A stretch of DNA of 64,000 bases from Solibacillus daqui (GTDB lineage Bacteria > Bacillota > Bacilli > Bacillales_A > Planococcaceae): assembly GCF_028747805.1 (NCBI RefSeq), contig NZ_CP114887.1, positions 303,501 through 367,500 of the forward strand. Reading direction: 5' to 3'. This document shows, piece after piece, positions 8,016-17,615 of the stretch. Positions within the stretch are counted from its first letter, which is position 1. Each line of letters opens with the position of its first letter. The position numbers were made by a program, and so were the translations under genes. The notes below the pieces were generated by a model, which saw only the letters and a list, made by a program, of their open reading frames with translations, was not told the DNA's origin and made no database searches.

Positions 8016-8139
8016 GGGATTGTCTTGGATTGGCGGAATTGCGGCGATTATTGGCGTGTATTATCTCGGCTCGTATTTAATTGATTATTTAACGGAACGC
8101 TTCGTACCATTAGTGAAGCAGTTTCTATACTTTTTATAA
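8005..8139 (+). CDS. Small membrane protein (44 aa) between regulator and kinase
   Basis: A TTG-started frame overlaps the last codons of the response regulator and ends at a TAA that sits within the kinase's AAGGAGG ribosome binding site. The product starts with a basic LKNKG, has one hydrophobic span (WIGGIAAIIGVYYLGSYL) and ends with LVKQFLYFL. Translation-coupled packing with no spare bases on either side and a normal codon mix argue for a real gene. The weak point is its ribosome binding site, only TTAGG inside the upstream gene. Single-span proteins of this size sometimes modulate their neighbouring kinase, which is an inference here. Confidence 0.55.
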   Translation: MKNKGLSWIGGIAAIIGVYYLGSYLIDYLTERFVPLVKQFLYFL

Positions 8140-8151
8140 GGAGGAATGGAA

Positions 8152-10347
8152 ATGAACAACAAAAAATCCCATCTCCAGCTTTTTCTTATGTTTATTGTGG
8201 TGTTTGCGATTTTAGTAATATTAGTACAAGGAAATAATTATTTTGGAAAAGACTACTTTGAATCCAATTCATTTGATTCAGAAGCTGAGCAGTTTGCTTA
8301 CAATGTGGCCCGCTATGAAATAAATCCGTTAACAAAAGAAGATTTTGCAGAGGTTTTAACGGTAACGAAGGATGATATTGCACATTATCGTACGTATTAT
8401 GGATCATTGGCACAGCAAATTCAAAATATTAAAGACCAATATGCAGAGGACATTAATAACGCGCAAGATGAGGATGTATTACAGGCATTAAAATCAGAGC
8501 GTGACGCAAAAATTGAAGATGTTCAAAAAAACTTTGAAGATGATGCTTATGTATCCGAAAAAATTAAAGCATTGAAAGAACAAGTTGTGAATGAAATTTT
8601 AGCTGACAATAAGCGAAATCATCAAGCGTTTTTTGCAGAAAATAAGCAATTTGCTTATGAGCTACATGATGACAAGTACGATTTAACGTTTAAAAAGAAT
8701 GATGTAAAAGCAGCTTCTGTCTTTAAAAAAACAATTTCGAATAATGATTTAGGTACACATGAGGAATCGATTAATTTATACGAATATGAGCAAATCGGCT
8801 TTTTAGATAAAACGTATACGATTGAAAAAGATTTTTCGACTATTACAGGTAGTGTAACGATTCCAAAATCAATGCTGTCTAAAACGCATTTTGGGAATGA
8901 TTTGCGAGCATTTACAATTACAAAATATATATACTATAGCATAATTATTGCGGGAATCGTGAGCTTTATACTGCTAGTAAAGGTATTTAATAGCCGTCCG
9001 GAAACTTTGTTTGACAGAGAGAACAGCCTACGTGATGTTTTAAATCGTTTGCCTATGGATATTGCATCAGTTCTTGTATTATTCGTTGTATATCTTACGC
9101 TAATGCTTATGAGTAGTATGACGCATATCGGACAATCCATCGGTTATTATTTCCAAGGTGAAAATTATTTTAACGTTGTTGAAAATATGATTAACTTAGC
9201 GGTTGTCTACGGGATGTTTGTCTTAAGTGTTTACATTATTGTTTGGACGTGGGCACGTTTTAAAAGGTTTAAAAGTGTAGAGAAGCTGTGGGAAAATATG
9301 TTTTTATCTAAGCTAGTGAAAGTATGTATCGAATTGTTTGAAAATCGTTCGATGGGCATACAATCCCTTATTTTATTAATGGTTATTTTCCTTGGTGGCT
9401 TTGGGTTTGCTGTGTTTGTAATGAGCGGTACGTTTGAGGTATTCCTCTTCTATATGTTCCTGTTTGTTGTATTTTTCATTCCGGCGCTGTATATTTTCTT
9501 GCGTCGTATTGGCTACCTAAACCGAATTATGAAACATACAGACGATATGGCGCATGGTCGCTTAACGGATAATTTAAAGGTAAAAGGGAAGTCACCTTTA
9601 GCAAAGCATGCGGAAAATTTAAATGGTCTACGTGAAGGGGTTCGCACAAGTTTAAATGAGCAGGCAAAGAGCGAGCGTCTAAAAACTGAGCTGATTACAA
9701 ATGTCAGTCATGATTTACGGACACCGTTAACATCGATCATTACGTATACCGATTTGCTTAAAAATCCCGATATTACAGAGGAAGAACGTCAAAAGTATAT
9801 CGAAATATTAGATGCGAAATCGGGTCGGTTAAAAACATTGATTGAAGATTTGTTTGAAGTGTCGAAAATGGCAAGTGGCAATATCGAAATTTCGAAACAA
9901 CGTATTGATCTTGTACAACTATTGCAGCAGGCTGTGGGCGAGCATGAAGAGGAGTTTGCAACATCGAATTTAGATTTACGTGTTGCCATTAGTGAACAAC
10001 CAATTTATGCCTATGTAGATGGTCAAAAATGGTGGCGTGTTATTGATAATTTAATCGTCAATGCCCGTAAGTATTCATTAGAAGGTACGCGTGTATATGT
10101 GAATTTAAAAGTGAACAATGGCAATGCCGAGTTAACCGTGAAAAATGTGGCGAAATACGAGCTGAATGAAGATGCAGGGGAATTAATCGAGCGCTTTAAA
10201 CGTGCCGATACGTCGCGTCACACAGAAGGTTCGGGATTAGGACTAGCCATTGCCCAATCCATTGTAGACTTACATGGTGGTCAATTAGATATTGCTGTGG
10301 ATGGCGATTTATTTAAGGTGACAGTGTTTGTACGCGCGGAGAAATAA
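8152..10347 (+). CDS. Multi-span sensor histidine kinase
   Basis: 731 aa from the ATG at 8152, seven bases after AAGGAGG; the ATG at 8146 is too close to that site. Residues 9-30 are a first membrane span. A long external domain up to about 260 has a charged coiled-coil stretch. Five further spans lie between about 265 and 455. The cytoplasmic catalytic part has the phospho-accepting H520 (NVSHDLRTPLTS), an N-box (DNLIVNARKYS) and a G-box (GSGLGLAIAQS). It is the partner of the regulator encoded just upstream. The large external domain and multiple spans are more elaborate than the usual two-span kinase, and the signal is unknown. Confidence 0.92.
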   Translation: MNNKKSHLQLFLMFIVVFAILVILVQGNNYFGKDYFESNSFDSEAEQFAYNVARYEINPLTKEDFAEVLTVTKDDIAHYRTYYGSLAQQIQNIKDQYAEDINNAQDEDVLQALKSERDAKIEDVQKNFEDDAYVSEKIKALKEQVVNEILADNKRNHQAFFAENKQFAYELHDDKYDLTFKKNDVKAASVFKKTISNNDLGTHEESINLYEYEQIGFLDKTYTIEKDFSTITGSVTIPKSMLSKTHFGNDLRAFTITKYIYYSIIIAGIVSFILLVKVFNSRPETLFDRENSLRDVLNRLPMDIASVLVLFVVYLTLMLMSSMTHIGQSIGYYFQGENYFNVVENMINLAVVYGMFVLSVYIIVWTWARFKRFKSVEKLWENMFLSKLVKVCIELFENRSMGIQSLILLMVIFLGGFGFAVFVMSGTFEVFLFYMFLFVVFFIPALYIFLRRIGYLNRIMKHTDDMAHGRLTDNLKVKGKSPLAKHAENLNGLREGVRTSLNEQAKSERLKTELITNVSHDLRTPLTSIITYTDLLKNPDITEEERQKYIEILDAKSGRLKTLIEDLFEVSKMASGNIEISKQRIDLVQLLQQAVGEHEEEFATSNLDLRVAISEQPIYAYVDGQKWWRVIDNLIVNARKYSLEGTRVYVNLKVNNGNAELTVKNVAKYELNEDAGELIERFKRADTSRHTEGSGLGLAIAQSIVDLHGGQLDIAVDGDLFKVTVFVRAEK

Positions 10348-10353
10348 GAAGGG

Positions 10354-10388
10354 AGCTACAGTAGGGGAAACCTTATTGTAGCTTTTTT
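10354..10388 (+). terminator. Terminator after the kinase gene
   Basis: GCTACA...TGTAGC stem with further inner pairing (AGG/CCT) followed by six T. Confidence 0.85.
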
Positions 10389-10461
10389 AATACAGTCTTT
10401 TCTTCATTTATAGTAAAATAGCAGTTAACTAAAAATGACAACAATGATGGAGGCAAACATT

Positions 10462-11532
10462 ATGCGGATATTATTTGGTATTATTGCCATAGTGATTTAT
10501 AGTGGTATCACAGTTTATCTTGGCTTGAATTTGCGCGCATGGCTTTTATCGATTGAGGTATACCGCTGGCCATATTTATTTTGGGGTTTCTTATTTTTAA
10601 TTTCTTTTGGCTTTATAATTGGGAAAATGCATAAAGTGTTAACACCGTTTAGTGTACTTGGTAGCTACTGGATGTTCTTTTTAGAATATGGCTTGATGCT
10701 ATGTATTATGGCAAATCTTGTAGTCTTATTTACACCGCTTTCTGTAAAAGTTGTTGGTACGGGTGCAATTGGACTTCTTCTTGTTTTGCTGATTATTGGT
10801 ACATATTTTGCGTATACACCGGTTGTGCGTCATGCGACAATAGAAATGGATAAACCGGGTGAAGACATGCGCGTTGTGATGGCGTCGGATTTTCATTTAG
10901 GCTTGTTATCAGGAAAGAGGCATTTAGAAAAATTTGTTGATTTATCTAATGAGCAACAGCCTGATTTAGTGCTGCTTGCAGGGGATATTGTTGATGATAG
11001 CCCGCAGCGATTTATTAATACAGGTATGGGGGACGTCATGAAAAATTTGCAGTCCACATACGGTGTTTATGGGGTGCTTGGCAATCATGAACATTATGGC
11101 AAAGAAATCGCAGCATTTAGACAGGCAATGCAGGATGCGCATGTGCAAATTTTAGTAGATGAAACTATTTTGATTGCAAACCGTTTGTATTTAACGGGGC
11201 GTGAAGACGTAACAAATAAAAAGCGTCTGCCAATCAGTGCTTTGCAACCGGACGAAAAAGAGTTACCATGGCTTATGATGAATCATACGCCAAATGATTT
11301 AGATGAACCAGCAAATGCAGGGGTAGACCTCCACGTATCAGGTCATACACATAAAGGGCAAATGTGGCCAAATCATTATATTACACAAAAGGTATTTGAG
11401 CTCGATTATGGCTATCGTCAAAAGGTAGATATGCATGCACTTGTGTCAAGTGGCTTTGGTTTTTGGGGACCACCAACACGTATTGGCAGTCAATCTGAAT
11501 TGTGGGTAATTGATATTACATTTAGTAAGTAA
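10462..11532 (+). CDS. Membrane-anchored calcineurin-type metallophosphoesterase
   Basis: 356 aa from the ATG at 10462, which follows GATGGAGG; an upstream in-frame ATG has no site. Four hydrophobic segments fill residues 1-125. The catalytic domain then shows the full two-metal set: MASDFHLG (D, H), LAGDIVDD (D), LGNHEHYG (N, H), a conserved H in MMNHTPND, and SGHTHKGQ (H, H). This architecture matches YkuE/YaeI-like phosphoesterases, some of which act on lipids or nucleotides. The substrate is unknown. uppP starts 25 bases downstream, so the two are probably cotranscribed, which hints at membrane lipid phosphate chemistry. Confidence 0.88.
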   Translation: MRILFGIIAIVIYSGITVYLGLNLRAWLLSIEVYRWPYLFWGFLFLISFGFIIGKMHKVLTPFSVLGSYWMFFLEYGLMLCIMANLVVLFTPLSVKVVGTGAIGLLLVLLIIGTYFAYTPVVRHATIEMDKPGEDMRVVMASDFHLGLLSGKRHLEKFVDLSNEQQPDLVLLAGDIVDDSPQRFINTGMGDVMKNLQSTYGVYGVLGNHEHYGKEIAAFRQAMQDAHVQILVDETILIANRLYLTGREDVTNKKRLPISALQPDEKELPWLMMNHTPNDLDEPANAGVDLHVSGHTHKGQMWPNHYITQKVFELDYGYRQKVDMHALVSSGFGFWGPPTRIGSQSELWVIDITFSK

Positions 11533-11557
11533 TTTATGGGGAAAAGGAGACTTCTTG

Positions 11558-12382
11558 ATGGAGTGGTTTGAGTTATTAAAGGCGTTAATATTAGGGTTTG
11601 TAGAGGGGATGACAGAATTTGCCCCAGTTTCGTCAACAGGACATATGATTATTGTCGATGATATGTGGCTACAAACGAAGGAATTTTTAGGTTCGGGCTC
11701 TGCGAATACATTTAAGATTGTTATTCAGCTCGGTTCGATTTTAGCAGTTGTTGTCGTGATGTGGAAACGTATTTTAAGTTTAGTAGGTTTGTATAAAATT
11801 GAAGGGCAACAATCGAAGCGTTTTAATTTAGGGCATGTGTTAGTGGGGATTATTCCTGCAGGTGTCTTTGGTGTCCTGTTTGAAGATTTTATCGATGAAA
11901 ATTTATTTAGTATTAATACGGTCATTATCGGTTTGATTATCGGAGCAATTTTTATGATTATTGCCGACAAGTTTGGTCCAAAAAAGCCAGCCATTACATC
12001 GTTGGATGATATTTCGTATAGTAAAGCTTTAAAAATTGGCTTAATTCAATGTTTGTCATTGTGGCCAGGTTTTTCTCGTTCGGGCTCAACGATTTCAGGT
12101 GGTGTTTTACTAGGATTAGATCATAAAACAGCGGCTGATTTTACATTTATTATGGCTGTACCAATTATGGCAGGGGCAAGTGGCCTATCACTTATTAAAA
12201 ACTGGGATCAAATCAATATCGACCATTTATCATTTTATGTAGTGGGCTTCATTAGTGCGTTTATCTTTGCGCTTCTTTCGATTAAGTTTTTCTTAAAACT
12301 TATTTCAAAAGTAAAGCTAATGCCATTTGCTATTTACCGAATTGTATTAGCTTTAGTACTGATTTTTGTTCTATTTGTATAA
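11558..12382 (+). CDS. uppP: Undecaprenyl-diphosphatase
   Basis: Dephosphorylates undecaprenyl pyrophosphate to regenerate the lipid carrier for peptidoglycan and teichoic acid; high activity gives bacitracin tolerance. 274 aa from the ATG at 11558, preceded by AAAAGGAGA. The two BacA/UppP signature loops are intact: EGMTEFAPVSSTGHM near the N-terminus and PGFSRSGSTISGG near residue 175. About eight membrane spans are visible. The gene follows the metallophosphoesterase closely and ends at a strong terminator. Confidence 0.95.
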   Translation: MEWFELLKALILGFVEGMTEFAPVSSTGHMIIVDDMWLQTKEFLGSGSANTFKIVIQLGSILAVVVVMWKRILSLVGLYKIEGQQSKRFNLGHVLVGIIPAGVFGVLFEDFIDENLFSINTVIIGLIIGAIFMIIADKFGPKKPAITSLDDISYSKALKIGLIQCLSLWPGFSRSGSTISGGVLLGLDHKTAADFTFIMAVPIMAGASGLSLIKNWDQINIDHLSFYVVGFISAFIFALLSIKFFLKLISKVKLMPFAIYRIVLALVLIFVLFV

Positions 12383-12391
12383 TTTTTAAGT

Positions 12392-12428
12392 TACGTCAAA
12401 TTTTTGTAAAAAATTTGACGTCTTTTTT
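12392..12428 (+). terminator. Terminator of the uppP operon
   Basis: ACGTCAAATTTTT and AAAATTTGACGT form a long stem with a short loop, followed by six T. Confidence 0.9.
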
Positions 12429-12524
12429 ATGTCCAATTACCAGGTTTTATTGTAAAAAATGGATATATAGCCTATATTAAGTTATAAAATGATTAAAAAT
12501 ATATGAAAAAAGAGGGGTGAAATA

Positions 12525-13817
12525 GTGTTTTCTTTTAAGAAAAAATCTACTGTTGCAAAATATGAAGAAGTAGACTTTCAGAATGTAGGCATCTTTATTA
12601 CTGATCCAGATCGACTTGCTCAAATGCAAATTATTGGATTAAATATGGAAGATTTAAAATTATTAAGAACAATTAAACCTTTTGTAGAAGTACGAATTTT
12701 AGAAGTGGTACAGGCGTTTTATTCAACGATAGAAGCAGTTCCTCATTTTAGAGAAATTATTAGCCAAAATAGTACGTCCGAACGTTTGCGCCAAACGCTG
12801 CGTCACCATATTGTTGAAATGCTGGAAGGCAGAATTGATGACCATTATTTAGAAAATAGACGTAAAGTATCGCTCATGCATGTGCGAATTGGGCTTTCGA
12901 CAAAGTGGTATTTAGCTTCTTTTCAAAAGCTAGAGGCTAGTTTACGCCGAATTGTCTATTCTCTTGAACTGAATTCTGAACAAAAGCAAAAAATGATTGA
13001 TGCCATTGGGCGTGCATGTAATTTTGAGCAACAGCTTGTATTGGAAGAATATGAGCTTGTTTCAGCCGCGATTCAACAGCAGCAACAAGAACAAATTAAA
13101 CAAGAAGTGAAATCGATTGTCGGGGATATTTCACGAGATTTAGAGCGTCAATCACGCGATACGAATGACACCGTATTTACGATGATTGATAATACGAAAA
13201 CAGTCGATCATTATGTACATAACAGTATCGAGGCGGCAACCGATACAAAAATTGCTTCTAAAGAAGGTTATGAACAGATGTTATTAATCACGAAGCAGTC
13301 TAATGAAATTAATGAAAAAACCGTCGAAATGTCGCGCATGGTGGAAGCGTTGAACAATTCTTCGACAGAAATTTATGCAGTAATTGAAATTGTGAAAGGG
13401 ATTGCTGGCCAAACGAACTTACTAGCATTGAATTCTGCTATTGAAGCAGCACGTGCAGGCGAGCATGGTAAAGGTTTTGCGGTCGTTGCCGATGAAGTTC
13501 GGAAGCTAGCCGATCAAACGAAAACATCTGTAGAACAAATTGCCGGGTTAATTGCCATTTCGGGTAATGTTACAAATGAAGTAGTCGTAGCGATTCATCA
13601 CATTCAAGAACTTGTACAAAACGGTATCTCACAAAATGAGCACTCATTAATTGCATTCGATAAAATTTCTACTGCTGTCGATTTAACAATTAATGATTTT
13701 GAACATGTTGGCAAACAAGTACGCGAATTGAAGCATATTGTTGAAACGATTGGAGAATCAACAAAATCCCTTGAACACGCCGCGAGTAAGCTAGAGGAAA
13801 CCATTCAAACATTATAG
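12525..13817 (+). CDS. hemAT: Heme-based aerotactic transducer
   Basis: Soluble oxygen sensor for chemotaxis. Residues 1-190 form a globin-coupled sensor domain with the proximal heme histidine at H119 (SLMHVRIGL), followed by the family's WYLASFQ stretch. Residues about 200-430 form the methyl-accepting signalling domain, including the CheA/CheW hairpin tip [20 protein letters not shown] region and the downstream [14 protein letters not shown] heptads. No membrane span exists, as expected. The 430 aa length matches B. subtilis HemAT. The GTG at 12525 follows GAGGGGTGA. Monocistronic. Confidence 0.96.
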   Translation: MFSFKKKSTVAKYEEVDFQNVGIFITDPDRLAQMQIIGLNMEDLKLLRTIKPFVEVRILEVVQAFYSTIEAVPHFREIISQNSTSERLRQTLRHHIVEMLEGRIDDHYLENRRKVSLMHVRIGLSTKWYLASFQKLEASLRRIVYSLELNSEQKQKMIDAIGRACNFEQQLVLEEYELVSAAIQQQQQEQIKQEVKSIVGDISRDLERQSRDTNDTVFTMIDNTKTVDHYVHNSIEAATDTKIASKEGYEQMLLITKQSNEINEKTVEMSRMVEALNNSSTEIYAVIEIVKGIAGQTNLLALNSAIEAARAGEHGKGFAVVADEVRKLADQTKTSVEQIAGLIAISGNVTNEVVVAIHHIQELVQNGISQNEHSLIAFDKISTAVDLTINDFEHVGKQVRELKHIVETIGESTKSLEHAASKLEETIQTL

Positions 13818-13830
13818 TTTGGATAAAGTA

Positions 13831-13877
13831 AAAGCACGGAAACTATTACAATTTGTAATAGTTTCCGTGCTTTTTTT
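13831..13877. terminator. Strong bidirectional terminator between hemAT and the AIM24 gene
   Basis: AAAGCACGGAAACTATTACA pairs with its complement (20-bp stem) around a two- to four-base loop, with T-runs on both strands. Confidence 0.93.
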
Positions 13878-13885
13878 GTATTATA

Positions 13886-14683
13886 TTATTTGTTGAACAG
13901 ATCAAATAGTCCGCCGATACCGCCTTCACCTGAGTTTTGGCCACCACCGCCTTTTGATACTGGAGCAGCAGCGAATACACGGCTTGCTAAACGGCTAAAT
14001 GGCAATGATTGTACCCAAACTGTACCAGGGCCAGATAATGTAGCGAAGAATAAACCTTCACCGCCAAATAGCGCTGTTTTAACGCCACTTACCATTTCGA
14101 TTTCATAGCGAACGTCTTGCGTCATTGCGACTAAGCAACCTGTATCGATACGTAATGTTTCACCTGGCTGTAATTGACGTTCATAAATGGCACCGCCTGC
14201 GTGTACAAAAGCCATACCATCGCCTTCAAGCTTTTGCATGATGAAGCCCTCACCACCAAAGAATCCTGTGCCTAATTTTTTCTGTAGCTCTATTCCGACA
14301 GATACACCCTTTGCCGCAGCTAAAAAGGCATCCTTTTGACAGATAATTTTTCCACCAAATTTACTTAAATCCATTGGAATGATTTTACCTGGATAAGGCG
14401 CAGCAAAATAAACTTTACGCTTATCGTTCCCTTCATTTGTAAACGTCGTCATAAACAAGCTTTCGCCTGTAATTAAACGTTTACCCGCACCAAGTAATTT
14501 TCCCATAATACCTGAGCCTTGATTGCTAGAAGCGTCACCAAAAACAGTTTCCATGCGGATACGGTCATCCATCATCATTAAACTGCCTGCTTCAGCAATT
14601 ACCGTTTCCTGTGGATCTAATTCAACCTCAACGAACTGCATGTCATCTCCGTGCAATACAAAATCAATTTCGTGGTTTTTCAT
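13886..14683 (-). CDS. AIM24/TIGR00266-family protein
   Basis: 265 aa from the ATG at 14683, which has AAAGGAG upstream; a longer in-frame start has none. The protein matches the AIM24 (TIGR00266) pattern: [24 protein letters not shown] near the N-terminus, the glycine-rich [29 protein letters not shown], and a C-terminal [22 protein letters not shown]. It ends in a glycine-rich tail. The fold is a beta-barrel/trimer; the bacterial function is not established. No membrane segment is visible. The gene stands alone. Confidence 0.88.
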   Translation of the reverse strand: MKNHEIDFVLHGDDMQFVEVELDPQETVIAEAGSLMMMDDRIRMETVFGDASSNQGSGIMGKLLGAGKRLITGESLFMTTFTNEGNDKRKVYFAAPYPGKIIPMDLSKFGGKIICQKDAFLAAAKGVSVGIELQKKLGTGFFGGEGFIMQKLEGDGMAFVHAGGAIYERQLQPGETLRIDTGCLVAMTQDVRYEIEMVSGVKTALFGGEGLFFATLSGPGTVWVQSLPFSRLASRVFAAAPVSKGGGGQNSGEGGIGGLFDLFNK

Positions 14684-14887
14684 GTTTTTTGTCTCCTTTA
14701 AATAAACTATCTTTATAATGTTACGTTTCATTTTACAAGAGGTTTCAAAAAAATATATTCTACTAACTAATTTTTTATGAATTTAATCCATATTGTAACT
14801 TAATATGAATTGTTTTTGAGAGAAAAAAGGGATAAGAGAGAAAATGTCGAATAATAAAAGAGAAATATGAATTTGTGAGGTGGAGAA

Positions 14888-16369
14888 ATGGAACTGTTAA
14901 ATTTTATTGGTGGTCAGTGGATACAAAATACAACATTACAAGCAATGCCAGTCATCAACCCAGCGAATGGGGAACAGTTAGGAACGGTCCCGCTTTCAAC
15001 TAAAGAGCAAGTAGATTTAGCCGTACAAAAAGCAAAGGCTGCACAAAAAGAGTGGGCACTTATTCCAGCCCCAAAGCGTGCGGATTATTTATATGAAATC
15101 GCGTTTAAATTAAAGGAGAACAAAGAGCATTTAGCGCAAATGCTCACAAAAGAAATGGGGAAATTGATCGAAGAAGCGCGCGGTGAGGTACAAGAAGGGA
15201 TTGATATGGCGCTTTATATGGCAGCGGAAGGTAGGCGTTTATTTGGTGAAACGGTTCCTTCTGAGTTGCCAAATAAATTTGCGATGAGCGTACGTGCACC
15301 AATTGGGGTAGCAGGGCTCATTACACCGTGGAATTTTCCAATTGCCATCGCGACGTGGAAGGCATTCCCTGCACTTGTTGCGGGCAATACGGTTGTGTGG
15401 AAGCCGTCAAACGAAACTCCATTTATGGCATACGAGCTAGCCAAAATTTGTGAGGAAGTCGGGTTGCCAGCGGGTGTGTTAAATATTGTATTTGGCTCAG
15501 GACCTACTGTTGGAACGGCGATGATTGAGCATCCAGATATTCGCATTATATCCTTTACGGGCTCTACTGCTACAGGAAGTAAGGTGGCAGAGCTTGGAGG
15601 CAAGCATTTAAAGAAAGTGTCGCTTGAAATGGGTGGCAAAAATGCAGTCATTGTGATGGATGATGCGGATTTAGATTTGGCACTGGAAGGCATTTTATGG
15701 AGTGCTTTCGGTACAGCGGGTCAGCGTTGTACAGCATGTAGCCGTGTTATTGTGCATAAAGATGTAAAACAAGAGCTTGAACAGCGTTTGGTAGCGTTAA
15801 CAAAAAACTTACTTGTCGGTGATGGCTTAAATCCAGCAACAAAGGTAGGGCCAGTCATCAATAAAGCGGCGCTCGAAAAAATTAATCATTATGTTCAAAT
15901 TGGTAAGCAACAAGGAGCAACATTACTTACAGGTGGCGACATTTTAAGTGAGGGTGACCTCGCAAATGGCTATTATTTTGCACCGACAATTTTTACGAAT
16001 GTAGAAGCTACGAGTATATTAGCGCAGGAAGAAATTTTTGGTCCGGTAATTAGTATTATTGAAGTGGCGAGTTTAGAAGAAGCGATTGACGTGAACAACG
16101 GGGTGAAGTTTGGTTTATCTAGCTCGATCTTCTCGCAAAATGTCAACACAATTTTTAAGGCACAGCAGTTACTTGATACGGGGATTGTCTATGTTAATGC
16201 TGGAACGACCGGCGCTGAAATTCATTTGCCGTTTGGTGGCACAAAGGGTACGGGGAATGGACATCGTGACTCAGGTCAGGCAGCACTTGATGTTTACACA
16301 GAATGGAAAAGTATATACGTAGATTACAGTGGTAAATTACAACGCGCACAAATCGATAACAATGCATGA
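14888..16369 (+). CDS. NAD(P)-dependent aldehyde dehydrogenase, probable aminoadipate-semialdehyde dehydrogenase
   Basis: 493 aa ALDH-superfamily enzyme. PWNFP at 147-151 and KPSNETP contact the cofactor, FTGSTATG at 223-230 closes the nucleotide site, the general base is E247 (LEMGGK), and the nucleophile is C281 (GQRCTAC). The ATG at 14888 follows GTGAGGTGG. It is the first of three tightly spaced genes, followed by a lysine 6-dehydrogenase-like enzyme and an acyl-CoA dehydrogenase. That context suggests oxidation of aminoadipate semialdehyde (or piperideine-6-carboxylate) to aminoadipate. The specificity is inferred from neighbours; the superfamily call is firm. Confidence 0.88.
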   Translation: MELLNFIGGQWIQNTTLQAMPVINPANGEQLGTVPLSTKEQVDLAVQKAKAAQKEWALIPAPKRADYLYEIAFKLKENKEHLAQMLTKEMGKLIEEARGEVQEGIDMALYMAAEGRRLFGETVPSELPNKFAMSVRAPIGVAGLITPWNFPIAIATWKAFPALVAGNTVVWKPSNETPFMAYELAKICEEVGLPAGVLNIVFGSGPTVGTAMIEHPDIRIISFTGSTATGSKVAELGGKHLKKVSLEMGGKNAVIVMDDADLDLALEGILWSAFGTAGQRCTACSRVIVHKDVKQELEQRLVALTKNLLVGDGLNPATKVGPVINKAALEKINHYVQIGKQQGATLLTGGDILSEGDLANGYYFAPTIFTNVEATSILAQEEIFGPVISIIEVASLEEAIDVNNGVKFGLSSSIFSQNVNTIFKAQQLLDTGIVYVNAGTTGAEIHLPFGGTKGTGNGHRDSGQAALDVYTEWKSIYVDYSGKLQRAQIDNNA

Positions 16370-16432
16370 ACTCCGCAATAGCGGGTGTCATAGATTACAT
16401 TTACTTATTATACAAACAAAGGGGATGTTTAT

Positions 16433-17605
16433 ATGAAGGTAGTAGTGTTAGGTGCAGGTTTGATGGGGAAAGAAGTTGCACGCGATTTAGTGAACAGTGA
16501 AGATGTCGAAAAAGTTTATTTAGCGGATGTATCTATCGAAAAAGCACAGGAGTTCGTGGATACACTTGGCTCAAATAAAGTAGAAGTCATACAGTTGGAT
16601 GCAGATTGTGATAAGGACCTGCGTGTGGTGATGGCGCGCGGCAATATTGTAGTCAATGCCCTTTTCTATGCGTTCAATGAGCGAGTGGCACGTGCAGCAA
16701 TCGATGTAGGGGTGCATGCGGTTGATTTAGGTGGACATATTGGCGGTGTTACGGAGGCTATTTTACAGTTAAATGACGAAGCAGCGGCTAAAGGGATTAC
16801 GATTGTTCCAGATTTAGGAGTAGCGCCAGGCATGATCAATATTTTAGCGGGTTACGGAGCGACAAAAATAGATAAAGTGCATTCAATTAAGTTATATGTA
16901 GGGGGCATTCCGACAGCGCCGAAGCCACCACTACATTATACACGCGTATTTTCATTAGATGGTGTATTTGATCACTACACGGAGCCTTCAAAAATGATTC
17001 AAAAAGGCGTGCTGTCAGAGGTGCAATCATTGACAGGCATTGAGCCAATTTATTTTGATGAATTCGGTGTTTTAGAAGCTTTCTATACATCAGGTGGCAT
17101 TTCAACTTTATATAAAACATTCCCGAATGTAAAAACATTAGAATACAAAACGATTCGCTATAAAGGGCATGCTGAAAAGTTCCAGCTGCTTGCAGAATTA
17201 GGACTTTTAGATAAAACCAATGTTGTTGAAGCGGGTGGACGCGAAGTAAGTGTTCGTGAAGTGACACGCGAAGCGATAAAGAAAAAATTGGACATAGGTG
17301 AGCAGGTTGACGCGGTTTTATTACGTGCGATTATTTCTGGTGAGAAATCAGAAGAGCAAATTACGTATGAATATGAAATGGTTGTGCGCAAAGATTTAGA
17401 GAATAACGTGACAGCAATGGCGCGAGCAACGGCAAATACGATTTCAGTTGTCGCGCAAATGATTGGTAAGGGTACGATTACCGAGCGCGGTGTATTTGCA
17501 CCAGAAACAGTTGTACCAGGCAGTGAGTTCATTCAGGAGATGGCTAAGCGTGGTGTCGATATTAAGGAAACATCACACCGTTCATCAATGATTGTGAAAT
17601 GGTAG
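16433..17605 (+). CDS. Saccharopine dehydrogenase-family enzyme, probable L-lysine 6-dehydrogenase
   Basis: 390 aa. An N-terminal Rossmann fold begins VVLGAGLMGKEVA (residues 4-16), followed by VNALFYAFNERVARAAIDVGVHAVDLGGH and the GIGVAPG-like VPDLGVAPGM loop of the saccharopine dehydrogenase family. The length and this layout resemble Geobacillus lysine 6-dehydrogenase, which deaminates lysine oxidatively to aminoadipate semialdehyde/piperideine-6-carboxylate with NAD+. The alternative is saccharopine reductase. The neighbouring aldehyde dehydrogenase favours the direct dehydrogenase. The ATG at 16433 follows AAAGGGGATG. The stop is 10 bases before the next start, so translation is probably coupled. 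Confidence 0.8.
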   Translation: MKVVVLGAGLMGKEVARDLVNSEDVEKVYLADVSIEKAQEFVDTLGSNKVEVIQLDADCDKDLRVVMARGNIVVNALFYAFNERVARAAIDVGVHAVDLGGHIGGVTEAILQLNDEAAAKGITIVPDLGVAPGMINILAGYGATKIDKVHSIKLYVGGIPTAPKPPLHYTRVFSLDGVFDHYTEPSKMIQKGVLSEVQSLTGIEPIYFDEFGVLEAFYTSGGISTLYKTFPNVKTLEYKTIRYKGHAEKFQLLAELGLLDKTNVVEAGGREVSVREVTREAIKKKLDIGEQVDAVLLRAIISGEKSEEQITYEYEMVVRKDLENNVTAMARATANTISVVAQMIGKGTITERGVFAPETVVPGSEFIQEMAKRGVDIKETSHRSSMIVKW

Positions 17606-17615
17606 GAGTGATCGT

